A stretch of 64,000 nt of DNA from positions 45,421-109,420 of the forward strand of contig JACKAB010000011.1 of assembly GCA_020635285.1 (NCBI GenBank), read 5' to 3'. A model generated the notes under the pieces. It had not been told where the DNA came from, made no database searches, and saw nothing but the letters and a program-made list of their open reading frames with translations. This document shows, piece by piece, positions 46,910 to 57,260 of the stretch; within the stretch, counting starts at the first letter, position 1; each line of letters opens with the position of its first letter. This stretch comes from Ignavibacteriales bacterium (GTDB taxonomy: Bacteria > Bacteroidota > Ignavibacteria > Ignavibacteriales > Melioribacteraceae). Position numbers and translations under genes: made by a program.

Positions 46910-48383
46910 TTAAACCATTTGTAAATATTTTTGATCAAACATATTATTTAGATTAAGAATCATATTTGGATCAAGTGTTCTTTTAACTTTTGCCATTTGT
47001 AAAATATTTTCTTCACCAAACATTTCAAGTAAATATTGTCTTTTGAATTTTCCTATACCATGTTCAGCTGAAATTGTTCCGCCTAAATTTGTTGAAAAGG
47101 AACAAATTTCACCGTAAAGTTTTCTGCTTAGTTTTAATTCTTCTTCAGTTTTAGGGAGCATATTAAAGTGCAAATGCGAGTTCCCGATATGTCCATAAAC
47201 TACATAATCCAAATTATTTTGTTTGATTAAACTGCAAGTAAATTTGTAAAACTCCATAAATTTTTTCATCTGGAACGGCATTGTCTGTCCTGACCTTCTT
47301 CAAACCTCTAGCGGAAATTATATCATTAACTTTTAGAGCAATTGAATGACGAAAAAGTTTCATCTTTTTTCGCTCATTTTCATCAAGGGCAAACCAAATA
47401 TTTTCAGAATTTCCATTGTTTATATTGATAATCTCAATCAGTTCATCTAAAACTTCTTCTTCATTATTCTCTAATTCTTGCTCAATCCATACCGCACCTT
47501 TTGTATATAGAGGAATATTTGGAAAATCACTTTTTAATAAATTGAGAGAATTTTCATCGAAGAATTCTATTTCGCGTAAATCAATTTTGGATTCACCTAT
47601 TTTACATTTTTGTTTTATTTCATTTACAAATGAAAATGTATTTTCCTCAGATTCAAAGAATACAATCATCGAAAGAATTTGTTTTGGGAGATCAATTAAC
47701 TTTAATTTAACTTTTGTGATTAAACCTAAAGTTCCTTCGGCACCAATAAATAAATCTATGAAATCCATATTTGGTTTTGCATAATAACCGGCAGCGTGTT
47801 TTACACTTGGCATTATATAATTTGGAATAGGAATTTTTAATTGCGAGTTATCATTAAAGGTAATAATTCCATCAAAATCAGAGAAGTAATTTTCACCTCT
47901 TTTAAGAGTTAATTCTTTGCCGGTTGGTAAAATTATTTCGAGTTCCTCAACATAATTTCGAGTTGGACCATATTTAAAAGTTCGCGATCCAGAAGCATTA
48001 GTTGCAACATTTCCACCAATTGAACTGTTTGTTTCAGTCGGGTCGGGCGGATAAAATAAATTTTTAGCTTCAACATAATTTTGCAAATCGGAAAGTAAAA
48101 CTCCCGGTTCAACTTCAATAAGCTTATTTGTTTCATCAAGGGAAATAATTTTATTTAGTTTTTCTGTTGAAATTAAAATACCATTTTCAGGAACACTTCC
48201 GCCAGTTAAACCGGTGCGTGAAGCAGAAATGGTAATTTGTATTTTATTTTTATTTGCTTCTTTAATTAAGGTTGCAGCTTCTTCTTTTGTTTCAGCTAAA
48301 AATACTTTCTCACAAATCCCGTAAATATTGGCTGCATCGCTTAAATAATTTTCAAATTCGGATTTATCTGTTTTTATAATCAT
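46910..48383 (-). CDS. FAD-linked oxidase, GlcD/D-lactate dehydrogenase type (frameshifted)
   Basis: About 491 residues. The PCMH-type FAD-binding domain (about 30-210) has ISASRTGLTGGSVPENGILIS, EPGVLLSDL and NSSIGGNVATNASGSRTFKYG. The C-terminal FAD-oxidase domain has YGHIGNSHLHFNM and GGTISAEHGIGKFKRQYL, which carry the catalytic and metal-binding His residues. It oxidises a 2-hydroxy acid such as glycolate or D-lactate. The frame breaks in the T-run 47260-47265; one base fewer gives PDEKFMEFYKFTCSLIKQN and joins the halves. It follows the Trm112-like gene by 5 bases. Confidence 0.85.
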
Positions 48384-48388
48384 TGAAT

Positions 48389-48601
48389 CTAAAATGGTTT
48401 GTTATGCTTTTTCATAATTCCAGTCCATTCTTCTAAACTTAATTGTTCAGATTCCTCAATTAGCATAATTGGAATGTCATCTTCAATCCTATATTTACGT
48501 CGTGTTTTTTTATCAGTTGAAATAAGCGTGTCGCCTTCAAGAACCAAATCTGCTTTTGTTTCCGGGCAGCAAAGAATTTCCAGTAAGTCTTTACTTATCA
48601 T
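48389..48601 (-). CDS. Trm112-family small protein
   Basis: 70 residues: ISKDLLEILCCPETKADLVLEGDTLIS...RRKYRIEDDIPIML, the YcaR/Trm112 pattern (LLEILxCPxxxxxL, DGIPxM-like). Bacterial members are zinc-ribbon-like partners of enzymes. Here the second Cys pair is missing, as in many bacterial homologs. First gene of the oxidase-TPR-clpX run. Confidence 0.85.
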   Translation of the reverse strand: MISKDLLEILCCPETKADLVLEGDTLISTDKKTRRKYRIEDDIPIMLIEESEQLSLEEWTGIMKKHNKPF

Positions 48602-48680
48602 AATATCTCCAAAAGTTTTGTAATTTAATAACCCTAAAAATTGTAATTTTAAAAACTATTATACAAAATAAGGCAGCAAA

Positions 48681-49241
48681 TTGTTAGAGCACTTTTTTAG
48701 GAATCTTCCTACTTTAGAAACCGAAAGATTAATTTTGCGTAAGCTAAAATACGAAGATAAATCGGATATTTTTAAGTATGCCAAAAATCCTAAAGTTGCA
48801 GAGCATGTTATTTGGTACGCACATCAAAATGAAATGGATACGATTGATTTTTTGAATTTTACTTATGACAGTTATAACAAAAATCTTCCCGCGTCATGGG
48901 GAATTGAATGGAAAGAAAATAATAAGATAATCGGCACAGTGGGATTTAATTCTTTCGATGTACAAAACCAAAAAGGAGAAATTGGTTACGCACTTTCCCA
49001 AGAATACTGGGGAAAAGGAATAATTGTTGAAGCCTGTAAAGAAATTATTGAAATAGGCTTTAAGCAATTATTTCTTAATAGAATTGAAGCAAGGTGCAGT
49101 CCGGAAAATGTTAACTCTGCTAAAGTTTTAGAAAAATTAGGATTTACTTTTGAAGGTATTTTAAGACAGCAAATTTTTGCAAAAGAAAAATTCTGGGATT
49201 TGAAAATATATTCCTTATTATTAGAGGATTTTAGAAAATAA
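48681..49241 (+). CDS. GNAT N-acetyltransferase, RimJ/RimL type
   Basis: 186 residues starting at TTG 48681 (no in-frame ATG before the conserved ETERLILRKLKYED). The acetyl-CoA-binding core shows GEIGYALSQEYWGKGIIVEACKEII, and RIEARCSPENVNSAKVLEKLGFTFEG is the classical RimJ/RimL ending. Substrate unknown: a ribosomal protein, antibiotic or small amine. First gene of a plus-strand run with short gaps. Confidence 0.88.
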   Translation: MLEHFFRNLPTLETERLILRKLKYEDKSDIFKYAKNPKVAEHVIWYAHQNEMDTIDFLNFTYDSYNKNLPASWGIEWKENNKIIGTVGFNSFDVQNQKGEIGYALSQEYWGKGIIVEACKEIIEIGFKQLFLNRIEARCSPENVNSAKVLEKLGFTFEGILRQQIFAKEKFWDLKIYSLLLEDFRK

Positions 49242-49254
49242 ATCTATCTTTTGT

Positions 49255-49911
49255 ATGCTGGATATAAAAATAAAAATCTGTTGTATAAGTAATCTTGAAG
49301 AAGCAAAATTAGCTATTACATATGGCGCAACTGCAATCGGGCTTGTTTCCGCAATGCCAAGCGGACCAGGTGTAATCACTGAAGAACAAATTGCTGAAAT
49401 TGCTAACTCTGTTCCAGAACATATTGAAACCTTTTTGTTGACAAGTAAGCAAAATGTTAAATCTATAATTGCGCAGCTAAGGAAATGTAAAACAAATACT
49501 GTGCAGATTGTTGATAAATTAATTGACGGCACTTATGCTCAAATAAAAAGTGAATTACCGAATGTTAAAATTGTTCAGGTCTTACATGTTCAAGATGAAA
49601 AAAGTATTTTGGAAGCTATTGAAATAAACAGAAAAGTTGATGCAATATTACTCGATTCAGGCAATCAAAATTTAGGAGTAAAGATTTTAGGTGGAACCGG
49701 AAAAACTCATAATTGGGAAATCAGTAAAAAAATTGTTGAAGCCATTAACGTTCCTGTTTATTTAGCCGGCGGTTTATTTTCGGGAAATGTAGTTGAGGCA
49801 ATAAAAACAGTAAAGCCATTCGGGGTTGATTTATGTTCTGGAGTTAGAACTAATAACAAACTCGATAAATATAAATTACAAGATTTTTTTAACGCAATAA
49901 AATCTATTTAA
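49255..49911 (+). CDS. Phosphoribosylanthranilate-isomerase-like (TrpF family) protein
   Basis: 218 residues, a TIM-barrel of TrpF type. KIKICCISNLEEAKLAI carries the catalytic Cys position (KICGI in TrpF). DAILLDSG carries the Asp acid position, GGTGKTHNWEI the phosphate loop and LAGGLFSGNVVEAI...GVDLCSGVRT the last strands. Both catalytic residues are in place, so isomerase activity in tryptophan synthesis is possible. No other trp gene is nearby and KICC replaces KICG, so a related activity cannot be excluded. Confidence 0.72.
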   Translation: MLDIKIKICCISNLEEAKLAITYGATAIGLVSAMPSGPGVITEEQIAEIANSVPEHIETFLLTSKQNVKSIIAQLRKCKTNTVQIVDKLIDGTYAQIKSELPNVKIVQVLHVQDEKSILEAIEINRKVDAILLDSGNQNLGVKILGGTGKTHNWEISKKIVEAINVPVYLAGGLFSGNVVEAIKTVKPFGVDLCSGVRTNNKLDKYKLQDFFNAIKSI

Positions 49912-49917
49912 TTGAAG

Positions 49918-50664
49918 ATGAGACAAATAATAATTACAGCCAGTATAATATTTTTTATAGGAATTGTCACTTATTGTAATTTTGCCAAAAAAGATGTTCA
50001 ATCTAAAGAGGTATTGCTGCCATTGAAAATAATTAAACTCTCGGTTCCAGAGCCTTCCGGATTAGTTTTTGAGGGTAGCACAAATACGTTATGGACAGTA
50101 AGCGATGAAACAAGTCAAATTTATAATATTGATACAAATGGAAATATTATAAAAACTCTTTCCGTAAAGGGAAAGGACTTGGAAGGCATTACTTTTGTTG
50201 CAGATTCTTTAATTGCTATTGTCTTGGAAAGAAAGAGGGAAGTCGTTTTATTAAATAAAGAAGGGCGTGAGCAAAACAGATTTAGGTTGAAGTTAAAGGG
50301 AAACTTAAATGAGGGTTTAGAAGGAATTTCATATAACAAAAAAAATAAACATTTATATTTAGTAAATGAAATGAACCCTTGTTTGCTTATTGAAACAACT
50401 TTAAGCGGAGAAATAATTGCCGAGCATAAATTAAAAATCTCCAAAGATCTTTCCGGACTTTCATACGATGATGTTAAGGATGAGCTGTGGATAATCAGCG
50501 ATGAAAGCAAAGCAGTTTATAAATGCAAACCCGATGGAACTTTAATAAAAGAGTTCAAAGTTGATATAAAGCAGATAGAAGGGATTGCATTTGATTTTAC
50601 TAATTCAAAACTTTTTTTAATTTCGGATAAAACTGAAAAACTATACATCTTTGATCTTCCATGA
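49918..50664 (+). CDS. SdiA-regulated/YjiK-like beta-propeller protein
   Basis: About 248 residues from ATG 49918 (7 bases after the previous stop). One N-terminal membrane or signal helix (IIITASIIFFIGIVTYC), possibly a lipobox. The body has repeats of the SdiA-regulated family: EPSGLVFEGSTNTLWTVSDE, DLEGITFVADSLIAIVLER, GLEGISYNKKNKHLYLVNE, DLSGLSYDDVKDELWIISDE and QIEGIAFDF. This is a small periplasmic propeller. Overlaps the next gene by 4 bases (ATGA). Confidence 0.75.
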   Translation: MRQIIITASIIFFIGIVTYCNFAKKDVQSKEVLLPLKIIKLSVPEPSGLVFEGSTNTLWTVSDETSQIYNIDTNGNIIKTLSVKGKDLEGITFVADSLIAIVLERKREVVLLNKEGREQNRFRLKLKGNLNEGLEGISYNKKNKHLYLVNEMNPCLLIETTLSGEIIAEHKLKISKDLSGLSYDDVKDELWIISDESKAVYKCKPDGTLIKEFKVDIKQIEGIAFDFTNSKLFLISDKTEKLYIFDLP

Positions 50665-51503
50665 AAAAATTTTTACTATCAATAGTTGGCATATTATTTT
50701 TAATATTTCTTTTTCTATTTTGGGGCGGTAATTATTTTACAACCTACAGCATTAATTCAAAAATAGAAAACTTAAGAGATTCAATTGATTTTTCTCAGAA
50801 AGAATTATTTACATATTCTCAAATCGGTGACAAACCAAAATTACTTCAGAAATATATTAGCAAAGTTGTAAACGACAACTCTTACTTCCCTAATTTTATT
50901 AGTCTAAATCAATCCGGAGAATTTAAAACTGATGTAAATTCTGAATGGCTGCCAATAAAAGCAACTGAATATTTTACAATTAAGAAACCTAATTTTTTGT
51001 GGGAATCTGAAATTAAAAACTCAAAATTCTTTTGGGTAAAAGCAATTGATAGTTACTTAAATGGCACAGGCAATATGTTGATTAAAATTAATTCCAGCAT
51101 AACCATTGCCGATTCTTGGGGTATTGAATTGGATAAATCTGGACTGTTCAGATATCTTTCCGAAGCTGTATTTTTCCCAACTTCACTTTTGCCGAGTGAA
51201 AATTTGGAGTGGAATATTCTGGATTCAAATATTGCCGAAATAAAATATAAAGACGGAGAAAATTCTGTTGTTGCAAAATTTTACTTTAGTGACGATTCAA
51301 CAATTAGTAAAATTGAAACCCGGGATAAATACAGAGCCATGAATTCTGATTATAAAGAATCGCTTTACACAATTTACTTTTATGATTATAAATATTTCAG
51401 TAATTCCTTTTTTGTCCCATCTTACTTTGAAGTTGAATGGGATTTAGGCGACTCAAAATTTAAGTACGGTAAATTTAAAATTGAGAATATAACGTATGAG
51501 TAA
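50661..51503 (+). CDS. DUF6544-like membrane-anchored protein
   Basis: 280 residues. One N-terminal helix (FLLSIVGILFLIFLFLFWGG), then a soluble domain with VNDNSYFPNFISLNQSGEFKTD, WLPIKATEYFTIKKPNFLWES and GLFRYLSEAVFFPTSLLP. This is the pattern I associate with the DUF6544 (formerly DUF6920) family, whose function is unknown. Start overlaps the propeller gene (ATGA) and its end overlaps the AlkD-like gene by 8 bases, so all three are co-translated. Confidence 0.6.
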   Translation: MKKFLLSIVGILFLIFLFLFWGGNYFTTYSINSKIENLRDSIDFSQKELFTYSQIGDKPKLLQKYISKVVNDNSYFPNFISLNQSGEFKTDVNSEWLPIKATEYFTIKKPNFLWESEIKNSKFFWVKAIDSYLNGTGNMLIKINSSITIADSWGIELDKSGLFRYLSEAVFFPTSLLPSENLEWNILDSNIAEIKYKDGENSVVAKFYFSDDSTISKIETRDKYRAMNSDYKESLYTIYFYDYKYFSNSFFVPSYFEVEWDLGDSKFKYGKFKIENITYE

Positions 51504-52206
51504 TTTAACATCAGCAGAAAAAATAATTTCCGAACTTAAGAAAAATAGAAATTCAAAAATTGTAGAAGGAATGGCCCGCTTTGGAATTAACCAGGAAACT
51601 GCGCTGGGACTTTCGATTCCTTATTTAAGAAAAACCGCAAAAGAAATCGGTAAGAATCATGAGCTTGCTTTAACTCTTTGGAATTATGGCATTCACGAAG
51701 TTAGAATTTTAGCCACAATGATTGATGAAATTGAAAAAGTCACCAAAATGCAAATGAATAATTGGGTGAAAGATTTTAACTCATGGGATTTATGTGATCA
51801 ATGCTGTAATAATTTATTTGGCAAAACTCCTTTCGCAATTGAAAAATCTTTTGAATGGATAAAAAGTGAAAAAGAATTTGTGCGGAGAGCAGGCTTTGTT
51901 TTAATGGCGGTTTTATCAGTTCACAATAAAGAAATGAAAGACGAAGAGTTTATTGAATATTTCCCACTTATTGAAAAATATTCCACAGATGAAAGAAACT
52001 TTGTTAAAAAAGCAGTTAATTGGGCATTGCGACAAATTGGTAAACGTAATTCCAGACTTAATAAAGAAGCAGTGTTGATATGTGAAAAACTCATTCAATC
52101 AGATTCCAAATCAGCAAAGTGGATTGGCAAAGATGCACTTAAGGAACTAACATCCGAGCAAATTGTAAAAAGATTAATAAATAAAAATCGTAATCAAGAT
52201 TTTTGA
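51496..52206 (+). CDS. AlkD-like DNA alkylation repair protein (HEAT repeats)
   Basis: 236 residues, all-helical HEAT-like repeats typical of the DNA alkylation repair (AlkD/AlkC) superfamily. The family pattern shows in GINQETALGLSIPYLRKTAKEIGK, HEVRILATMIDE, WVKDFNSWDLCDQCCNNLF (the conserved W-D-x-x-D-x active-site helix), FVRRAGFVLMAVLSVHNK and VKKAVNWALRQIGKRN. It would excise alkylated bases as a glycosylase. Confidence 0.87.
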   Translation: MSNLTSAEKIISELKKNRNSKIVEGMARFGINQETALGLSIPYLRKTAKEIGKNHELALTLWNYGIHEVRILATMIDEIEKVTKMQMNNWVKDFNSWDLCDQCCNNLFGKTPFAIEKSFEWIKSEKEFVRRAGFVLMAVLSVHNKEMKDEEFIEYFPLIEKYSTDERNFVKKAVNWALRQIGKRNSRLNKEAVLICEKLIQSDSKSAKWIGKDALKELTSEQIVKRLINKNRNQDF

Positions 52207-52253
52207 ATTTAGTCTAAATGATTAAATCCACACTTTATAAAAGGGAATATTAA

Positions 52254-52433
52254 ATGGTCAACGTAATTGAAACAGAAACAGAGAAGCCTATTTGTCCGCA
52301 TTGTGAAAAACAACTTAACAATATTCTTGCTCAAAAATGTTCAACTACTTTAGGTGTTCGATTCATTTACTTTTGTGATAAATGTAAAAAAGTTTTAGGT
52401 GTTTCGCATCGTAAAGGTTTTTGGATGGGATAG
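52254..52433 (+). CDS. 59-residue zinc-ribbon protein
   Basis: ATG 52254 to TAG 52431-52433 with AAGGGA upstream. Two CxxC knuckles, CPHCEK and CDKCKK, are spaced about 30 residues apart, a complete zinc ribbon; the end is HRKGFWMG. No family recognised beyond the zinc fold. It is 47 bases after the AlkD-like gene and could be co-transcribed. Confidence 0.65.
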   Translation: MVNVIETETEKPICPHCEKQLNNILAQKCSTTLGVRFIYFCDKCKKVLGVSHRKGFWMG

Positions 52434-52474
52434 ATGTTAGATTTGGCTGGAAATAGTTTTTCAAGAAAAACTTT

Positions 52475-55324
52475 TTAATTGAATGTAACTGTAAAAGTTG
52501 TTCCAACATTTTTTTTACTTTTAACTGAAATTGCTGCATTGTTCATATCGCAATAATTTTTAACTAGTGCTAAGCCCAAACCATTTCCTTCAAACTTTCT
52601 GGTGTAACCTTGTTCTTCTTGAGAAAACGGTCTGAATAATTTTGGAATATATTTTGCTGCCATACCAATGCCGGTATCTGCAATTGATACTTCTAACTTA
52701 CCTTTTCGGTTGTTCTTAATTACTATTTGAATTTTTCCTTTGGGTGTATATTTAAAAGCATTGTCTAACAAATTCACAAAAACCTGCATCACAGTATAAG
52801 CATCAAGAACTCTCACTGTGTCATCAGTTTTTTTAATTAGTTTAAATTTAATTCCTTTTGTTTCTGAAATTCCCTTAAACTCTTTGGTTAATACTAATAA
52901 GATGTCTTTATAAATATCAATTTTTCTTGCCACGTAATCATAAGTACCGGTTTGAACTTCTGACATGTTAAGAATTAAATCAATAGTTCGGGTAATACGT
53001 TTTCCTGCTGATTCTATTATCTCAAAACTGGATTTTAATTCATCATCAACTTTTTCTTTAATATCTTCTTTAAGCAAATTTGTAAAACTTAATATGGAAT
53101 TTATTGGTGATCTTATTTCATGAGATATTTGAGCTAAGAATTGCGACTTTAATTCAGTTGCCTCCTCAGCATTTATCTTGGCTTTAAGCAATTCTTCTTC
53201 AAATATTTTTCGTTTAATTGCAACGCCAAATAAATTACCGGCAGTAGATAAAGCTTCGGTTTCTTGCTTAGACCAAATTCTTTCATTTACGCAATCATCA
53301 AAGCCAATAAAACCCCAAGGTTTATCTGATTCAAAAATTGGAACTAACAGAACAGATTTTATATTTTGTGCCTCAAAAAACTGTTTTGCTTTTGGATTAA
53401 AATCTTTTGTGAGTTTAGTAAAAATTTTATTGGCTTTAAGAGCAACCAATAATTCTGATAGTCCGATTTTCTTAAATGACATATTCTGCATAATCGGGTT
53501 ATTAATTTCCGGGCTAATATTCTTAGCTACCCATTCATACTTTTGAGAGGTTAAAATTTCTTTTGATTTTGAAACATGATTTTGAAATATATAACAGCGG
53601 CTCGCTTCTAAACTTTCACCTAATCTTTTTAATACTTCATTTATATTTGCATGCCAATCTAAGGTTTTTAAAAACGTTTCTGTACTAAAGCTAAGTGCCG
53701 AAAGTATTTTATCTCTGGCATTTAATTTTAAAAGATTGGTTACACTTTCAGTTATGTCTTCGAAAATACCAACTTGGTTATACTCATTATTTAACTCACT
53801 TGAATAAAATCCAACTGTTATTGAGCCCCAGATAATTTTTCCATCTTTTCTAACGTATCTTTTTTGAACATGTATATTTTTCTTAATTCCCTTATGCAGC
53901 TCGGTGATAACCTTTTTACTCTTTTTAATATCATCAGGGTATGTTATATCAAAAAAAGTCATTTTAAGTAATTCATCTTTGGTGTAGCCGAGAAGTTCGC
54001 AAAATTTTGGATTTGCCTCTATGAAATAATTCTTATTATTCGTTATTACAATACCGGAACCGCTGTTTGTAAAAATGGATCTAAATCGTTCTTCGCTATT
54101 TATTAGAGCTGTTTCAAACCTTTTTTGAGTTGTAATATCCTCTAAAGTTCCCTCGTAAAATAGAACTTTATTTGTGTTTTCATCTCTGATGACACGCGCA
54201 TTTTCTTTAACATGAATTAATGTGCCGTCTTTCTTCTTAAAAATTTCTAAATAATCTTTAATTGAATCTTCTTTTTCCAGAATGTTTTTTATTTTTTTTC
54301 TGCTATTTGGATTTGCATAAATTTTCTTCGGTACATCTATTTGTGTCAATTCTTCAAGCGAGGAATAACCTAAAAGATTAACCAATTTTGAATTTGCAAA
54401 AATTACTTTACCGTTTGGTGTTGTTCTAAAAATTCCAATTGTAGAGTTCTCTAGTAAACTTCTGAACCTTTTTTCATTTTCTATTATTGTAATCTGAGAT
54501 TTAAATCTTGTTTCTTCAACACTTATTGCAGAGACTAAAATTTCTAAAAATTTTAAATCATCTTCATTAGGAATAAATGTATTTTGAAACATTATGCAAA
54601 GTGCACCTATATTTTGGTTATTTAATGAAATTGCTTTACCAAGAAATGATTTTAGCATATTGTCTACAACAATTTCATCATTTTTGTCTAATATAGATTT
54701 TTGCAAATCCTTAATATAAATTACTTTTGGTGGTGAACTTCTAATTACTTTTTGTAAAATTGCTTTTAAGTAAATTGTTTTATTATTCTTGCAATAATAT
54801 TTGAGGTGACTGCATGCACACAAAATTTTATTATTTTTTTAACATAAGTTGCACAAGAAGCATCAAACAAATCGCTAATTGCTTTGATTATGATATCAAT
54901 GTTTTTATCTGCATCTGAACCAAAATTCAAAAACATTCATGCAGTTTTTAACCCGCTCGCTATTTTTAATATCTGCTGTAATATCTTCGCAGGTGATTAG
55001 AATTTCTTTTTATTTTTTACTGGTTCTAAAATTTGAATAAATGCTCTAACCCAAATTTCAGAATTATCTTTTTTATTTTTCTAGCTTCGTAAGTTGCTAT
55101 TTGTGTATGTTTTGTGAGCAGACTATCGATAATAGATTTTATTTTGCTTCTATCATCTTTTGTGTACTGTTGATAATATTGAGTTGCCGATTGTTTCTTT
55201 TTTGTATATCCTAATAATTTATAAAAATTATTACTGACTTCAGTAACATTTAAATTCAAATCTAAACGAAATAACATTGCTTGCGGGGTTTGATAACTTT
55301 TGGGTCTGTAATTTCTTTAGTCAT
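52475..55324 (-). CDS. Multi-PAS/GAF histidine kinase, 5' part broken by several indels
   Basis: Cytoplasmic hybrid-free sensor kinase of about 949 residues if repaired. From the N-terminus: PAS (MLFRLDLNLNVTEVSNNFYKLLGYT), GAF, two PAS domains (RFRSLLENSTIGIFRTTPNG; RFRSIFTNSGSGIVITNNKN) with PAC segments, and a second GAF. HisKA follows with the acceptor His in FLAQISHEIRSPINSILSF, then an ATPase domain with N box NLLDNAFKYTPKG, DTGIGM and GNGLGLALV. From 54823 downward the frame is clean. Upstream, breaks fall at about 55285-55291, 55069-55080, 55007-55011, 54929-54933 and 54834-54840; repaired pieces read TPQAMLFRL, KDNSEIWVRAFIQ and KNNKILCACSHLKYY. Either a decaying N-terminus or poor local consensus. 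No cognate regulator adjacent. Confidence 0.78.
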
Positions 55325-55456
55325 TATTCGGGTTGATTTTTAAAAATGTATTTAATTTAAAATAAACAATCTCTAATTAAAAGATATTATTATCAAATAA
55401 AAAATCAAGATGAGAAATTTTAGAAATAGTTTGGCAGCAATTTACAAGAAAAGAAT

Positions 55457-56173
55457 TTACATTGCCAATTTGCGCACCAGTTTTCTTTTTGCAACCGGTA
55501 AAATTGTTTCTACAAAAGGAAAGTCTATGAAAGTTTCAAAATAGTATGTTGCTGGGTTGGGAAGATCGGGGTATTTTTCAATTAAGCTATGTTTTAAATC
55601 TAAAGGTGAATTTGCTTCCGGAGCTTTTAAGCTGATTAAATCGACTAATTTACTTTTTAATGTTCTTAGTGGATTATCCGGAGTAGAGAATAATGACATT
55701 TCAAATTTGTAAATTTTTAATAAATCGTGCTTCAGATCTGGTATCATAAAATAACCTTCATCTTTATAAAGCGGCATTACTCCAATTTCACTTAATGTTA
55801 TGTTTTCATCAACAAAATCGAAGATTGCTTTTCCTTCTACAATAGAATTTTTAATTTCCGGCATTGCCCAGCGGATAAATTCGGCAACAATATCTAAATC
55901 TCTATCGCAATAACTTCCTTCTTGATCTGGATCAATATCACCCAGAAAATCTACAAAATTGAGATTTAAAACAAACTCTGCATCAAAAAGAGACATTTGT
56001 TCTATAAGTAATTCTAATTCATTTTTGATTGAGATAAGTTCTGCGAGAGCGGGATAAAGTTTATTTTTATGAAGTGATTCGGAATATTTGCGTAAAATTG
56101 CTAAAACCCTATATTTACTTAGTTCAATGTCATCTGCGGCTTTTATAAATGTACTTAAATTTAGGGCTTCCAT
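55457..56173 (-). CDS. Hypothetical soluble protein
   Basis: 238 residues from ATG 56173, preceded by GGAG at the right distance; an upstream start at 56221 would only add a poorly coding stretch. Mostly helical N-terminal half (TFIKAADDIELSKYRVLAILRKYSESL...), an acidic segment DFLGDIDPDQEGSYCDRDLDIVAEF, then PLYKDEGYFMIPDLKHDLLKIY and a C-terminal YFETFIDFPFVETILPVAKRKLVRKL. No signal peptide, no membrane helix, no motif I recognise. Confidence 0.6.
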   Translation of the reverse strand: MEALNLSTFIKAADDIELSKYRVLAILRKYSESLHKNKLYPALAELISIKNELELLIEQMSLFDAEFVLNLNFVDFLGDIDPDQEGSYCDRDLDIVAEFIRWAMPEIKNSIVEGKAIFDFVDENITLSEIGVMPLYKDEGYFMIPDLKHDLLKIYKFEMSLFSTPDNPLRTLKSKLVDLISLKAPEANSPLDLKHSLIEKYPDLPNPATYYFETFIDFPFVETILPVAKRKLVRKLAM

Positions 56174-56383
56174 TAAAACTCCATTAAAATAATCATTGTT
56201 GTTTTGCAATAATTGGACCAATTTATTTTAGGCTATTATCGAATATTTTTATTCATATTTCAAAATATTTTGGGGAATATTGGCCATTTGTTAATTATTT
56301 TTTCCAATTGCAATAATTGATTTAATTCTTTATTCTAAAGGCTATTAAATTGAAGTAATTTTTACATGTAAAAAGAGGAAATT

Positions 56384-57244
56384 ATGGAACTAAATGCTTT
56401 TACAGTTAATGGTAAGAAGAAAATTAAATTAGAAGATTTTAGCACAGATTTTACCGGAGGAATTAAATCTAAAAAGGAAGCTGAGAAAAAACTTGCCAGG
56501 AATATTGAAAAGATGGCTGAGCTGCAAAATAAACTTTATGCTCACGATAAATACAGTTTACTGATAATTTTCCAGGCAATGGATGCCGCTGGAAAAGACA
56601 GCGCGATTAAGCACGTAATGAGCGGCGTAAATCCGCAGGGAACTCAAGTTTTTAGTTTTAAGCAGCCTTCTGCAGAAGAGCTTGATCACGATTTTCTTTG
56701 GAGAACAACCAAAGCTTTGCCGGAGCGCGGAAGAATAGGAATTTTTAACAGGTCATATTATGAAGAAGTTTTGGTTGTTAAAGTTCATAATTTAGTTCAA
56801 AATCAAAAAATACCCGCAGAGTTTGTTACTGAAAATATTTGGAAAGAGCGTTACGAGCAGATTAGAGATTTTGAAAAACACATTTCCATGAGCGGAACAA
56901 AGGTTATCAAATTTTTTCTGAATGTTTCAAAAGACGAGCAGAAAAAAAGATTTCTAAAACGTTTGGAAACTCCTTCAAAAAATTGGAAATTTTCTGCTGC
57001 TGATTTAGCTGAACGAAAACTTTGGAATAAATACCAAAAAAGTTATGAAGATGCAATTAATGCAACTTCAACAAAGTTAGCTCCTTGGCATATTATACCC
57101 GCAGATAATAAATGGTTTGCTCGTTTGGTTATTTCTGAAGTTATAAATGATACGCTTGAAAGCCTGAAAATGGAATATCCAAAATTAAACGAAGAACAAA
57201 TGCAAAATTTAGGAATGTATAAAGCAGAATTGGAAAAAGATTAA
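56384..57244 (+). CDS. PPK2-family polyphosphate:nucleotide phosphotransferase
   Basis: 286 residues. Walker A LIIFQAMDAAGKDSAIKHVMSGVNPQG (about 62-88), the lid/SFKQPSAEELDHDFLWR segment, Walker B RIGIFNRSYYEEVLVVKVH and KVIKFFLNVSKDEQKKRFLKRLETPSKNWKFS are the full PPK2 set. It uses polyphosphate to phosphorylate AMP/ADP or other nucleoside phosphates, feeding energy or nucleotide pools. Length and sequence fit the one-domain, class III-like group. Own ribosome site AGAGGAAATT; monocistronic. Confidence 0.92.
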   Translation: MELNAFTVNGKKKIKLEDFSTDFTGGIKSKKEAEKKLARNIEKMAELQNKLYAHDKYSLLIIFQAMDAAGKDSAIKHVMSGVNPQGTQVFSFKQPSAEELDHDFLWRTTKALPERGRIGIFNRSYYEEVLVVKVHNLVQNQKIPAEFVTENIWKERYEQIRDFEKHISMSGTKVIKFFLNVSKDEQKKRFLKRLETPSKNWKFSAADLAERKLWNKYQKSYEDAINATSTKLAPWHIIPADNKWFARLVISEVINDTLESLKMEYPKLNEEQMQNLGMYKAELEKD

Positions 57245-57260
57245 AAAGATTTTTACCGTC

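Noticed and set aside
47416..47784. 122-codon plus-strand frame
   Set aside because: Antisense to the FAD oxidase and without translation signals.
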